From NCBI RefSeq assembly GCF_001556045.1, contig NZ_LSIC01000078.1, positions 99,400 through 163,399 on the forward strand: a stretch of 64,000 nucleotides of DNA. Reading direction: 5' to 3'. The notes beneath the pieces were generated by a model. That model made no database searches. It was not told the DNA's origin and saw only the letters and a program-made list of their open reading frames with translations. The stretch is from Bradyrhizobium sp. CCH5-F6 (GTDB lineage Bacteria; Pseudomonadota; Alphaproteobacteria; Rhizobiales; Xanthobacteraceae). The stretch's first letter is position 1. The number at the start of each line of letters is the position of its first letter. Position numbers and translations under genes: made by a program. Below, piece by piece: positions 1 to 8,620 of this stretch.

Positions 1-267
1 GAGCAGCTTGATCTCGCAGAGCTGGATCTTGCGGCCCTCGCGCAAGACTTCGGTCGCGATCGTGAGCGGCGCGACAGGCACCGGACGCATCAGATCGATC
101 GTGACCCGCGCGATGTCCATCGGGACAGGCGTCGGAATGCGTTCGGCCGCCCATGTCACCAGCGAAGCCGGCGCCGAGCCGTGCTGCATGCGCCTGTCCC
201 AGGGGCCGGCGGCATCCGGGCTGGTGATGACGCTGTTGCCGTCGACGCGGTAGATGGCGGTCATCAT
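1..267 (-). CDS. thioesterase-superfamily protein, 3' end beyond window
   Basis: The reverse strand is open from a double ATG (267 or 264) to the window edge, giving 89 residues without a stop. The product begins MMTAIYRVDGNSVITSPDAA and continues with a WDRRMQHGS-type segment, a VTWAAERI helix and an RVTIDLMRPVPVAPL strand. This layout resembles the N-terminal hot-dog half of TesB-like acyl-CoA thioesterases, in which a short helix is followed by a strand carrying DLxRPVP. Such proteins hydrolyse acyl-CoA thioesters in the cytoplasm. The C-terminal half and any catalytic residues lie outside the window, so substrate and completeness cannot be judged. Family assignment is by recognition only. 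Confidence 0.6.
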   Translation of the reverse strand, partial: MMTAIYRVDGNSVITSPDAAGPWDRRMQHGSAPASLVTWAAERIPTPVPMDIARVTIDLMRPVPVAPLTIATEVLREGRKIQLCEIKLL

Positions 268-296
268 TCCAATCAATCTCAGTTGACGTTCCCCAG

Positions 297-406
297 ACGC
301 GGCGCAGAGCGTAGCATTGCGCCGTTGATCCGGAGGCCATGCGTGGCGGCGATGGGTCCCGGTTCTGCGGAGCAATGCTGCGCATTGCACCGCGTCCAGG
401 ACACGA
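297..406. repeat. dispersed intergenic repeat, imperfect palindrome
   Basis: The gap between the thioesterase and the nitronate monooxygenase carries an element around the core AATGCTGCGCATTGCACC (about 373-390). A closely similar core, GATGCTGCGCGTTGCACC, occurs at about 47108-47125 in another intergenic gap. No open frame of interest overlaps it. It looks like one of the small dispersed palindromes common in Bradyrhizobium genomes. Confidence 0.4.
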
Positions 407-409
407 GAA

Positions 410-1378
410 CTACAGCGGCGGATCGATCGCTTCGTCGTACTCCTTCTTGAAGCGCGCGATCATGTCGGCGGCGGGCACGATGCCGTCGATGCTGCCGATC
501 CCCTGGCCGGAGCCCCAGATTTCCTTCCAGGCCTTCGGCTTGGCACGCTCGCCGGAGGCGTCGGTGCCGAAGTTCATCTTGGAGGGATCCGAGGTCGGCA
601 GGTTGTCGGGGTCCATGCCTGCGGCGAGGATCGAAGGCTTCAGGTAGTTGCCGTGCACGCCGGTGAAGAGGTTGGAGTAGACGATGTCGTCGGCGCTCGA
701 GCTCGCGATCATCTCCTTGTACCGCTCGACCGCGTTGGCCTCCTTGGTGGCGATGAAGGCCGAGCCGATATAGGCGAAGTCGGCGCCGAGGATGCGCGCG
801 GCGCGGATGGCCTTGCCGTTGGCGATCGCCCCCGACAATGCGATCGGACCGTCGAACCATTTTCGCGTCTCCGCCACGAAAGCCAGCGGCGAGATGGTGC
901 CGGCATGGCCGCCGGCGCCGGCTGCGACCAGGATCAGGCCGTCGGCGCCCTTCTCGATCGCCTTGTGCGCGAATTTCTGGTTGATCACATCGTGGAAGAC
1001 GATGCCGCCCCAGCCGTGCACCGCCTGGTTCAGCTCCTCGCGTGCGCCGAGCGAGGAGATGATCATCGGCACCTTGTACTTGGCGCAAAGCTGCATGTCG
1101 TGATCGAGCCGGTTGTTCGACTTGTGCACGATCTGATTGACTGCGAACGGCGCCGACGGCCTGTCGGGATGGGCGCGGTCATAGGCCGCGAGCTCTTCGG
1201 TGATCCGCGCCAGCCATTCGTCGAGCAGCTCCGGCGGCCGCGCATTCAGCGCCGGAAACGAGCCGACCACACCCGCCTTGCACTGCGCGATCACGAGATC
1301 GGGCACCGAGATGATGAAAAGCGGCGAGCCGATCACCGGGATCGACAGACGCCCCTTGAACAAGGCAGGCATGGACAT
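410..1378 (-). CDS. nitronate monooxygenase (2-nitropropane dioxygenase family)
   Basis: The 322-residue product has the NMO/NPD fold: an N-terminal PVIGSPLFIISVPDLVIAQC segment, the glycine-rich phosphate-binding stretch LVAAGAGGHAG near residue 150, and ALSGAIANG near residue 180, typical of FMN-dependent TIM-barrel nitronate monooxygenases. These enzymes oxidise alkyl nitronates (for example propionate 3-nitronate) to carbonyl compounds and nitrite with FMN and oxygen. Length is normal for the bacterial family. The start is the first in-frame ATG followed by SMPALFKGRL. It is transcribed alone, away from the aspartase gene, with a palindromic repeat between them. The true substrate is uncertain because many homologues are annotated only as enoyl-reductase-like flavoproteins. 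Confidence 0.88.
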   Translation of the reverse strand: MSMPALFKGRLSIPVIGSPLFIISVPDLVIAQCKAGVVGSFPALNARPPELLDEWLARITEELAAYDRAHPDRPSAPFAVNQIVHKSNNRLDHDMQLCAKYKVPMIISSLGAREELNQAVHGWGGIVFHDVINQKFAHKAIEKGADGLILVAAGAGGHAGTISPLAFVAETRKWFDGPIALSGAIANGKAIRAARILGADFAYIGSAFIATKEANAVERYKEMIASSSADDIVYSNLFTGVHGNYLKPSILAAGMDPDNLPTSDPSKMNFGTDASGERAKPKAWKEIWGSGQGIGSIDGIVPAADMIARFKKEYDEAIDPPL

Positions 1379-1519
1379 TGCGAAACGATCCTCTGTTTAG
1401 CGGTCAAATCGAAGGTTGGCCGTCATACCAACAAGGCAATCTTTCCACTGTCAAGTATTGCGTTTTGACGCCGGCATGGATGAACCACCGCAATTCCAAG
1501 CAGCGGAATTCCTTTCTCC

Positions 1520-1624
1520 GTCATTCCGCGGCGCGCCTCTTGGCGCGAACCCGGAATCCATTTCGCTATTCGCGCTGCGGGCCGATGGATTCCGGGCTCG
1601 CGCTTCGCGCGCCCCGGAATGACA
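1520..1624. repeat. intergenic palindromic repeat
   Basis: Two arms face each other: about 1520-1561 reads TCATTCCG...CCCGGAATCCA and about 1585-1624 reads ATGGATTCCGGG...CCGGAATGACA. The element could fold into a long hairpin between the 3' end of aspA and the 5' end of the nitronate monooxygenase gene, and may double as a transcription barrier. Confidence 0.75.
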
Positions 1625-1631
1625 GCAACCT

Positions 1632-3032
1632 TTACCCCATCAAATCCGGGTTGATCAGCCGCTCGAACGAGAACATCTCGTCCCACGTCTCCTGCGTCAG
1701 CAGCTTGCGCTCGAGGACGACGATCTGGTGCAGCGACTTGCCGGTCCTGTAACCTTCGCGTGCGATCTCGGCGCATTGCTTGTAGCCGAGCAGCGGCTTC
1801 AGCACCGTGACGATACCAAGCGAATTCAGCACCATGTTGCGGGTGTGCTCCTCGTTGGCGGTGATGCCGACGACGCAATTCTCGCGCAGGCTGTTGACCG
1901 CGCGCTCCATGGTGCGGATCGAGAAGAACAGCGCGAACGAGATCACCGGCTCCATCACGTTGAGCTGGAGCTGGCCGGCACTTGCAGCGAGCGTCACCGT
2001 GGTATCGAGCCCGATGACCAGGAAGCTGGTCTGGTTGACCACCTCGGGAATGACGGGATTGACCTTGCCGGGCATGATCGAGGAGCCCGGTTGAAGCTGC
2101 GGCAGGTTGATCTCGTTGAAGCCGGCGCGCGGGCCGGAAGCGAGCAGGCGGATGTCGTTGCAGATCTTGGTGAGCTTGCTCGCGGTGCGCTTCAAGACGC
2201 CCGAAAGCTGCACATAGGCGCCGGTGTCCGAGGTCGCCTCGACGAGATCGCCGGCGAGGATGAAGTCGACGCCGGTCAGCGCGCTCAGGTGCCGCACGGC
2301 AAGCTTGGGATAGCCGACCGCCGCGGTGACGGAGGTGCCGATTGCGGTGGCACCGAGATTGATCTCGCGCAGCAGCGCGCGCGCTTCCGAAATGCGCTCG
2401 ACCTCCTCGCCGATCGTGGTGCCCCAGCCACGGAATTCGGCGCCGAGCGACATCGGCACCGCGTCCTGAAGATGCGTGCGTCCCATCTTCAGCACGCGGT
2501 CGAACTCGCGCCCCTTGGTGAAGAAGGCCTCCTGGAGCTGGCGCAGCGCCGTCATGTAGCTCTCGAGCCGCAGGATCAGCGCCAGCCGAAAGGCGGTCGG
2601 ATAGGTGTCGTTGGTCGACTGGCCGTAATTGACGTGATCGTTGGGGCTGACGTGCTGGTAGTCGCCCTTGCTGAAGCCAAGCGCTTCCAGCGCGAGGTTC
2701 GCGATCACCTCGTTGGCGTTCATGTTGGTGGAGGTGCCGGCACCGCCCTGGATGAAGTCGGTGACGAATTGATCCATCATGTCACCGGCGATGACGCGGT
2801 CGCAGCCGAGGATGATGGCGTCCGCGACCTTGGCGTCGATCGCGCCGAGATCGCGATTGGCCATGGCCGCAGCCTTCTTGACGTAGCCAAGCGCCTTCAC
2901 GAAGTAGGGCTCCTGGTTCATCGGAATGCCGGTGATGTGGAAGTTCTCCTTCCCGCGGATGGTCTGGACGCCGTAATAGATGTCGTCGGCGATCTCACGC
3001 TGTCCGAGGAAGTCCTGCTCCGTCCGGCTCAT
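1632..3032 (-). CDS. aspA: aspartate ammonia-lyase (aspartase)
   Basis: This 466-residue member of the fumarase/aspartase superfamily reversibly deaminates L-aspartate to fumarate and ammonia in the cytoplasm. The superfamily signature GSSIMPGKVNP is present around residue 320, and the GGAGTSTNMNANEVIAN and GRTHLQDAVP segments match the substrate-binding regions. The N-terminus MSRTEQDFLGQREIADDIYYGVQT matches aspartases, which read EHDLLGxxxVPxxAYYGVQT, better than class II fumarases. The start ATG at 3032 follows an AGGAGCG stretch. It appears monocistronic. Fumarase activity cannot be excluded from sequence alone but is less likely. Confidence 0.93.
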   Translation of the reverse strand: MSRTEQDFLGQREIADDIYYGVQTIRGKENFHITGIPMNQEPYFVKALGYVKKAAAMANRDLGAIDAKVADAIILGCDRVIAGDMMDQFVTDFIQGGAGTSTNMNANEVIANLALEALGFSKGDYQHVSPNDHVNYGQSTNDTYPTAFRLALILRLESYMTALRQLQEAFFTKGREFDRVLKMGRTHLQDAVPMSLGAEFRGWGTTIGEEVERISEARALLREINLGATAIGTSVTAAVGYPKLAVRHLSALTGVDFILAGDLVEATSDTGAYVQLSGVLKRTASKLTKICNDIRLLASGPRAGFNEINLPQLQPGSSIMPGKVNPVIPEVVNQTSFLVIGLDTTVTLAASAGQLQLNVMEPVISFALFFSIRTMERAVNSLRENCVVGITANEEHTRNMVLNSLGIVTVLKPLLGYKQCAEIAREGYRTGKSLHQIVVLERKLLTQETWDEMFSFERLINPDLMG

Positions 3033-3068
3033 GGGCGCTCCTTGCTGCTTCCGCGCTGGGCCATCACG

Positions 3069-3662
3069 TCAGTTCTGGCATAGCGCGCTGGTCACGAAGG
3101 TATCGGTGCGGCAGTCGTCCGGTTTGCGTTGCCTGCCCGGAATGAGAACCTTGGCCGAGCATTTCTCGGCGGAGTCGGCATTCAGGCTCTTGCCTTCCTT
3201 GTAACCCTTGCTCTGGCAGAGCAGGTCGGCGGCCTGCTTGCAGTCGGGCGCGCCGTTCGACGAGACCGGGCAGGCCACCCGCCCCGACACCACGGTCGAG
3301 GGTTTGGCCAGCCGCGACAGATCGTTCATGGTCTCGCTCGGGCTTTTGATCGGCGGCAGGATCGAGGGCAGCTTGTCGAACAGCTTGCCCATTTCGTTGA
3401 TCAGCCCGGGATTTTCCGCAGGCGCCGGTGACGCAGATGGAGCGGGCGGCGGCGCCGCCTGCACGCCCGGCTGCTGGAGGCCGAGCGCTGGCGGGGCGGA
3501 TTGCGTCCACCCGGTCCCGCCGCCACCGAGCAGAAGCAGCAGCGCTGCTGAGGTCAGCGTCCCGAACCGCACGGCCGGATTGCCGGATCGAACCATCATG
3601 ACGGCAACCGTAGCCGAAGCCGAAGCGGCGGCAAAGCCGCTGAGGCGTTGTCGAGTGAACAT
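3069..3662 (-). CDS. secreted hypothetical protein with Cys-rich C-terminus
   Basis: The 197-residue product has a hydrophobic segment around residues 36-46 preceded by basic residues, which looks like a signal peptide. A Pro/Ala/Gln-rich linker (about 52-85) follows. The C-terminal domain holds six cysteines at about 131, 141, 149, 168, 184 and 195, suggesting disulfides in the periplasm. I do not recognise a named family; similar small Cys-rich proteins are frequent in Bradyrhizobium. The start at 3662 (MFTRQRLSG) has a GGGG stretch upstream; a later start at MMVRSGNPAV (residues 22-23) would give a more compact signal peptide. It lies between aspA and a DedA-like gene, all on the minus strand, but gaps suggest independent transcription. 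Confidence 0.65.
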   Translation of the reverse strand: MFTRQRLSGFAAASASATVAVMMVRSGNPAVRFGTLTSAALLLLLGGGGTGWTQSAPPALGLQQPGVQAAPPPAPSASPAPAENPGLINEMGKLFDKLPSILPPIKSPSETMNDLSRLAKPSTVVSGRVACPVSSNGAPDCKQAADLLCQSKGYKEGKSLNADSAEKCSAKVLIPGRQRKPDDCRTDTFVTSALCQN

Positions 3663-3739
3663 GATCCCCGCGCAACGCCTGCCTTTGTCGCGCGGGAAGG
3701 CCGCTTCGCGCTGGCGCGGCCGTTTGATCCGATCGTGGT

Positions 3740-4321
3740 CTAGATCAGCTTGATGGCGATGACGAAGCCGAGCACCAGCACGATGGCACCGAGCGCGACC
3801 CACAGACCGAGATGCCGCTCGATCCGGACCCGGATCCAGTCGCCATAGCGATTGAGCAGGATCGCCACGACGAAAAAGCGTCCGCCGCGCGCCACGATCG
3901 AGCACAGGATGAACAGGATGATGTTGTAGCCGGCGAAGCCCGAAGTGATGGTGACGAGCTTGTAGGGGATCGGCGTCAGGCCCTTGAGCAGGATGATCAC
4001 CGCGCCCCATTCCGCATAGGAGGCGCGGAAGGCGTCGACCTTGTCGGCAAGCCCGTAGACCTGGATCAGCCATTGGCCGAGCGAATCGAACAGCAGCGCG
4101 CCGATGGCGTAGCCGACGACGCCGCCGAGCACCGAGGTCGCGGTGCAGACCGCGGCATAGAGCCAGGCGCGCTCCGGACGCGCCAGTGACATCGGAATCA
4201 GCATGACATCCGGCGGGACCGGAAAGAAGGAGCTTTCGGCGAAAGACACCACGCCCATGATCCAGAGCGCGTAGGGCTTGTGGGCGGCGTCGATGCACCA
4301 GTCGTAGATATGTTTCAGCAT
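3740..4321 (-). CDS. YqaA/DedA-like (VTT domain) inner-membrane protein
   Basis: The roughly 193-residue protein begins MLKHIYDWCIDAAHKPYA and has several hydrophobic helices. It carries the VTT/SNARE-associated family hallmarks: FAESSFFPVPPDVML near residue 28 and the GLTPIPYKLVTITSGFAG re-entrant segment near residue 115. DedA relatives act in membrane homeostasis and, in characterised members, phospholipid or polyprenyl-phosphate flipping; the YqaA branch is less studied. An upstream in-frame ATG at 4342 would add seven residues (MVLHRGA), but the shorter start matches the family better. No operon partner is evident. Confidence 0.82.
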   Translation of the reverse strand: MLKHIYDWCIDAAHKPYALWIMGVVSFAESSFFPVPPDVMLIPMSLARPERAWLYAAVCTATSVLGGVVGYAIGALLFDSLGQWLIQVYGLADKVDAFRASYAEWGAVIILLKGLTPIPYKLVTITSGFAGYNIILFILCSIVARGGRFFVVAILLNRYGDWIRVRIERHLGLWVALGAIVLVLGFVIAIKLI

Positions 4322-4387
4322 GGCGCCGCGATGAAGCACCATGGGACGGATTTGTCCATGCCGAGATTGAGGCGAATTATGACGTTT

Positions 4388-4792
4388 CTAGTGGCGCTTG
4401 CGCGCGGCACGGCTCTCAAGCGCGACAATTGGCCGCCTGGCCGCAACGCGGGGTGACGCGACTTTGGGCAGTTTCATCGGCGATTTCGGCAGCTTCTCGG
4501 CGATGCCGAGCATGTCTTCCCGCCGCGCCATCTCGCGCCAGACGTCCTCGGGACGGACTCCGGCCGAAGCCCACAGCACGGTGAGATTGTAGAGCAGGTC
4601 GGCGCTTTCCCGGACCACGGCCTCGCTATCGCCGTTGACCGCATCGATCACGACTTCGATGGCCTCTTCGGCGAGTTTCTTCGCCATCTTGGACGGGCCA
4701 CGCTGAAACAGCCGCGCCGTGCGCGATGTTGCCGGATCAAGATCCCTGGCCGCGAGCACAGCCAGATATAGCCGCTCAAGCGAATCACTCAT
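4388..4792 (-). CDS. HisE-like phosphoribosyl-ATP pyrophosphohydrolase, stand-alone
   Basis: The 134-residue protein has the MazG/HisE all-alpha NTP pyrophosphatase core: RTARLFQRGPSKMAKKLAEEAIEV followed by ESADLLYNLTVLW. The EExxE and ExxD acidic residues that bind Mg2+ in HisE are visible (KLAEEAIEVVIDA, ESADLLYN). HisE removes pyrophosphate from phosphoribosyl-ATP in histidine synthesis. No other his gene is nearby, and alphaproteobacteria usually carry hisE beside hisF, so this may be a paralogue with a different nucleotide substrate. The C-terminus after residue 95 is basic and probably unstructured. ATG at 4792 was chosen; a TTG at 4801 is also in frame. Confidence 0.8.
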   Translation of the reverse strand: MSDSLERLYLAVLAARDLDPATSRTARLFQRGPSKMAKKLAEEAIEVVIDAVNGDSEAVVRESADLLYNLTVLWASAGVRPEDVWREMARREDMLGIAEKLPKSPMKLPKVASPRVAARRPIVALESRAARKRH

Positions 4793-4909
4793 GGTAGTCA
4801 AAACTACTCTAAAGAAATGGTGGTCGTGTTAACGCAGGACAAGAAAAGCAGAAAACAGGCCGGCGCGGCAAGCGCGACGGCCTGTCCCGGTTAACCCCGG
4901 CTACCAGAG

Positions 4910-5272
4910 TTAATAGCAGTTCTGGTAATATCCCTGGCCGCAGTACTCTGACGGAGCCGTGCCGCCATAGCGCTGATACTGGTAGTTCGGGCCCGGACCG
5001 TAATAGGGGCCGTAGGCCGGGCCACTGTAATAGGCAGGACCGCCGTAATAGCCATAGCCCGGGCCGTAGTCGTATGCGTTACGGCTGGCGGCGATGGCGA
5101 GACCGGTGCCGATGGCGGCGAAAGCCGCAGCGGCGGCCGCTCCACCTCCACCGCCATGCCAGTGGCGACCGCCCGCATATGACGCGGTCGGGGCAATCGT
5201 GGTCAGCGCCAGCACCGCAGCGGTGGCAAGAACGGCCTTTCGGCCCGCAAACTTGGAAAATCGCTCGAACAT
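4910..5272 (-). CDS. secreted Gly/Tyr-rich small protein
   Basis: A 120-residue protein with an N-terminal signal peptide (basic MFERFSKFAGRK, hydrophobic stretch, then ASYAGG, likely cut near residue 33). It continues with a His/Gly patch, an Ala-rich helix (about residues 44-62) that could sit in a membrane, and a low-complexity Gly-Tyr-Pro tail ending in two cysteines. Such tails are typical of BA14K-like and other small envelope proteins of rhizobia, whose role is poorly known. The start is supported by AGGAGGGCC shortly upstream on the minus strand. A 15-bp palindrome lies about 70 bp upstream. Confidence 0.7.
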   Translation of the reverse strand: MFERFSKFAGRKAVLATAAVLALTTIAPTASYAGGRHWHGGGGGAAAAAAFAAIGTGLAIAASRNAYDYGPGYGYYGGPAYYSGPAYGPYYGPGPNYQYQRYGGTAPSEYCGQGYYQNCY

Positions 5273-5339
5273 GTCTTGGCCCTCCTTTGGGACCTGAAAT
5301 CGACGCCTGCGGACAGGCTCATGCCTCTCAAACCCGCAT

Positions 5340-5354
5340 AACCTAAGTTAGGTT
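5340..5354. promoter_or_regulatory. 15-bp perfect palindrome, candidate operator
   Basis: AACCTAAGTTAGGTT is a perfect inverted repeat with 7-bp arms around a central G. It lies in the divergent gap between the Gly/Tyr-rich secreted protein gene and the ABC binding protein gene, where a dimeric repressor or activator could bind. No regulator can be named. Confidence 0.35.
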
Positions 5355-5499
5355 CCCCAACCCCAACGCAAGCTGAACGGGGTTGCGTAACGATGCCGCA
5401 ACGCCGCTCATCGGCCGTTCATGTTGACACGGAAAGACTGAACGCCGGCCGGCGCTCAAGGCGTCACGAAACCACAACAATGCGGGACCGGCGCAACTG

Positions 5500-6549
5500 A
5501 TGTCGGAATTCAGGACGATCGCGCTTCGTTGCCTGCTGGCCCTCTCGATCTCGCTTGCAACACTGACTGCTCGCGATGTCGGCGCGGTAGAGACCGCGGT
5601 GCCTTCCATCACGATTCACCTCACTTTCGACCGACCGGTGGACGCGAGCGTGGCACCGTTCTTCCTGGCCGCAAAGGACGGCAGGTTCGGCGCCGAGCAT
5701 CTCAGCGTGTCCTTCAATACCGCGGCCGGATCGCCCGAGGCGCTCGCACGCGTCGCCAAGGGCGACAGCGAGCTCGCGCTCGTCGACATCAACGAGCTGA
5801 TCCGCTTTCGCGACAAGGAGGACGCGGCGCCGGTCAAGGCGGTGTTCGTGCTGTTCAACCGCGCGCCCTACGCGATCGTCGCGCGGAGGAGCCGCGGCAT
5901 CCACCTGCTGCCCGATCTCGACGGCAAGACGGTCGGCGTTGCCGACGGCGATCTGTCGATGCGGCTATGGCCGGCGCTGGCGCAGCAGAACGGCATCAAG
6001 GCATCGCGAGTCAAATTCCACAAGATCGGTGCGGCAGTGCGCGAGCCGATCCTCTCGGCGGGCCAGGTCGATGCGGTCGCGGGCTTCAGCTATCTCTCGG
6101 CCGTGAACCTGCGCGACCGCGGGGTGCCCGGTGGCGATCTCGTCGTGTTGCGCTATGCGGACTACGGATGCGAAGCCTATGGCTTTGCCATGGTGGTGAA
6201 CCCCGCCTTCGCCGCATCGAAGCCGGATGCCGTGAAGGGCTTCATCCGCGCCTTGATCGCGGGCATTGCCGAGACCGTCAGGGAGCCGGGACGTGCGGCG
6301 GAGGAGGCGGCGAACCGCATGGACAACGGCGACCGCAACCTGGAGCTGGAGCGCCTGCGCGCCGTGCTCGCCGACAACATCCTGACCGACGAGGTCAGGC
6401 GCAACGGCATCGGCGGCGTCGAGCCGGCACGGCTGGAGCGCTCGATCGATCAGATCGCGCAGGACTTCAAGTTCCGCCGGCGGCTCACCGCGGGTGATAT
6501 CTTCGACGACCGTTTCCTGCCACCGGTTACCGGACGGCTGATCAACTGA
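5500..6549 (+). CDS. ABC transporter substrate-binding protein, NMT1/SsuA-like, orphan
   Basis: The 349-residue protein has a signal peptide (ALRCLLALSISLATLTA, cut near residue 30) and the two-lobed binding-protein pattern of the NMT1/THI5/SsuA family: FFLAAKDGRFGAEHLSVSF near residue 54, GDSELALVDINELI near 88, LDGKTVGVADGD near 140. Members deliver sulfonates, taurine, nitrate or pyrimidine precursors to an ABC importer in the periplasm. No permease or ATPase gene of this type adjoins it; the next gene is an exporter. It must share components elsewhere or act alone. Substrate is not predictable. Confidence 0.78.
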   Translation: MSEFRTIALRCLLALSISLATLTARDVGAVETAVPSITIHLTFDRPVDASVAPFFLAAKDGRFGAEHLSVSFNTAAGSPEALARVAKGDSELALVDINELIRFRDKEDAAPVKAVFVLFNRAPYAIVARRSRGIHLLPDLDGKTVGVADGDLSMRLWPALAQQNGIKASRVKFHKIGAAVREPILSAGQVDAVAGFSYLSAVNLRDRGVPGGDLVVLRYADYGCEAYGFAMVVNPAFAASKPDAVKGFIRALIAGIAETVREPGRAAEEAANRMDNGDRNLELERLRAVLADNILTDEVRRNGIGGVEPARLERSIDQIAQDFKFRRRLTAGDIFDDRFLPPVTGRLIN

Positions 6550-6634
6550 GCAAAACTGACAGCTTCCGCTATATCTCCCGCACGATCCCTGCTTAAGATG
6601 CGGGCTCCGTTACTCGCCCGAGTTCGTCGCCCGC

Positions 6635-8431
6635 ATGTCCATCCTCCGTCTCTACACCCGCGTTCTCGAGCTGCTCGGCAAGGAGGCGCGGCTGGGCTGG
6701 CTGCTCGCGGTCGCCAATCTCCTGCTCGCGGGCTCGCAATTCGCCGAGCCTGTGCTGTTCGGCCGTATCGTCGACGTGCTCTCGGGCAAGACGGTCGCGG
6801 GGTCAAGCTCGGCCTGGCCGTTCCTGGCCGCCTGGGTCGCGTTCGGGCTGTTCACCATCGCGTGCAGCGCGCTCGTGGCTCTGCAGGCCGACCGGCTCGC
6901 GCACCGCCAGCGTCAGGCGGTGCTGACGAGCTATTTCGAGCACATCCTGCAACTGCCGTTGACCTTTCATTCCGGGACGCATTCCGGCCGGCTGATGAAG
7001 GTGATGCTCAACGGCACGGACGCGCTGTGGCGGCTCTGGCTCGGCTTCTTCCGCGAGCATTTTGCCGCGATCCTCTCGGTCCTGGTGCTGCTGCCGCTGT
7101 CGCTCTATCTGAACTGGCGGCTCGCAATTCTGCTGTTCGTGCTCTGCATCGTCTTCACGGCGCTGACCACCTTCGTGGTGCGCAGGACCTTCGGCATGCA
7201 GATGGCGGTCGAGGAGCACTACAGCGAGCTCTCCGCGCGCGCTTCGGATGCGCTCGGCAACGTCGCGCTGGTGCAGAGCTTCGTCCGCGTCGAATCCGAG
7301 GTGAAAGGGCTGCGCTCGGTCGCCGACGAGCTGCTGGCCGCGCAGATGCCGGTGCTATCGTGGTGGGCCCTGGTCACGGTGATCACACGCGCCTCCACGA
7401 CCATCACGGTGCTCGCGATCTTCACCTTCGGCATTGCCCTGCACGACCAGGGGCTCACCTCGGTCGGCGAGATCGTGATGTTCGTGAGCTTCGCGACGAT
7501 GCTGATCCAGAAGCTGGAGCAGGTCGTGAGCTTCATCAACAACGTTTTCATGGAAGCCCCGCGCCTGCGCGAGTTCTTTGGCGTGCTCGACGCCGTGCCC
7601 GCGGTGCACGACCGGCCAGACGCGATCGATGCCGGCAGGCTGTCGGGCCTCGTCGAGTTCAACGACGTCACCTTCTCCTATGACGGCAAGCGTCCGGCGA
7701 TCGAGGACCTCTCCTTCACCGCCCTGCCCGGCCAGACCATTGCGATGGTCGGCCCGACCGGCGCCGGCAAGTCGACCGCGATTGCACTGTTGCATCGCGC
7801 CTTCGATCCGCAATCCGGCGTCATCAAGATCGACGGCATGGACGTGCGCGGCCTCACGCTGACCTCGCTGCGCCGAAACATCGGCGTGGTGTTCCAGGAA
7901 GCGCTGCTGTTCAATCGCTCGATCGCGGATAATTTGCGCGTCGGCAAGCCGGACGCGACCGAGGCCGAGATGCGCAAGGCGGCGGAGCGGGCTCAGGCGC
8001 TGGAATTCATCGAACGCAGCGGCGGCTTCGAGACGAATGCCGGCGAGCGCGGCCGCATGCTCTCCGGTGGCGAGCGCCAGCGCCTGTCCATCGCCCGTGC
8101 GCTGCTGAAGGATCCGCCGATCCTGATCCTGGACGAAGCCACCAGCGCGCTCGACGCCGTCACCGAGGCCAAGTTGAATGCCGCTCTCGACGAAGTGATG
8201 AAGGGCCGCACCACCTTCGTGATCGCCCATCGCCTTTCAACCATCCGCAACGCCACGCGGATCCTGGTGTTCGAGAACGGTCGGGTGATCGAAAGTGGAA
8301 CTTTCGATGAACTCGTGGCCAAAGGCGGCCACTTCGCCGAGCTCGCCAGGGCCCAATTCATGGTTCAGGAGAACGCACGGGCCAGCGTGACGGCGGCCGA
8401 GACTGCCGCGACGGCTGCCAAATCCCCCTGA
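6635..8431 (+). CDS. ndvA: cyclic beta-1,2-glucan ABC exporter NdvA/ChvA
   Basis: A 598-residue half-transporter with an N-terminal transmembrane domain (about residues 1-320) fused to an ATPase domain. Walker A GPTGAGKS is at 373-380, the ABC signature LSGGERQRL at 476-484, Walker [12 protein letters not shown] at about 496-506, and the H-loop IAHRLST follows. The overall sequence matches NdvA/ChvA, which exports cyclic beta-glucan made by NdvB to the periplasm; in rhizobia this is needed for hypo-osmotic adaptation and nodule invasion. The glucan synthase gene is not in the window. The C-terminal 20 residues are Ala/Thr-rich. It starts about 85 bp after the preceding gene and is probably transcribed separately. 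Confidence 0.9.
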   Translation: MSILRLYTRVLELLGKEARLGWLLAVANLLLAGSQFAEPVLFGRIVDVLSGKTVAGSSSAWPFLAAWVAFGLFTIACSALVALQADRLAHRQRQAVLTSYFEHILQLPLTFHSGTHSGRLMKVMLNGTDALWRLWLGFFREHFAAILSVLVLLPLSLYLNWRLAILLFVLCIVFTALTTFVVRRTFGMQMAVEEHYSELSARASDALGNVALVQSFVRVESEVKGLRSVADELLAAQMPVLSWWALVTVITRASTTITVLAIFTFGIALHDQGLTSVGEIVMFVSFATMLIQKLEQVVSFINNVFMEAPRLREFFGVLDAVPAVHDRPDAIDAGRLSGLVEFNDVTFSYDGKRPAIEDLSFTALPGQTIAMVGPTGAGKSTAIALLHRAFDPQSGVIKIDGMDVRGLTLTSLRRNIGVVFQEALLFNRSIADNLRVGKPDATEAEMRKAAERAQALEFIERSGGFETNAGERGRMLSGGERQRLSIARALLKDPPILILDEATSALDAVTEAKLNAALDEVMKGRTTFVIAHRLSTIRNATRILVFENGRVIESGTFDELVAKGGHFAELARAQFMVQENARASVTAAETAATAAKSP

Positions 8432-8620
8432 CAAGTCCCCACGGCACCGTCGAAATTCGGCCTATTTCATTGCGGAATACCGCGGCGATCCCCCTATTCT
8501 CGACGCACCAGCCGGTATAGGTTTGCGACGCCGCAAGCGGCGGCGCTGGATCTCAGAACCGACCATCAGATCACGAGAGCCGACCGTATCAGGCGGATCT
8601 CCAAGGACCGGAATCGGATA

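Noticed and set aside
1728..3083. A 451-codon frame opposite aspA
   Set aside because: Same reasoning; aspA has an intact catalytic signature and length.
7503..7528. TGATCC-N16-CGTG inside ndvA as another RpoE site
   Set aside because: It is within the coding sequence and the -10 element does not match CGTT.
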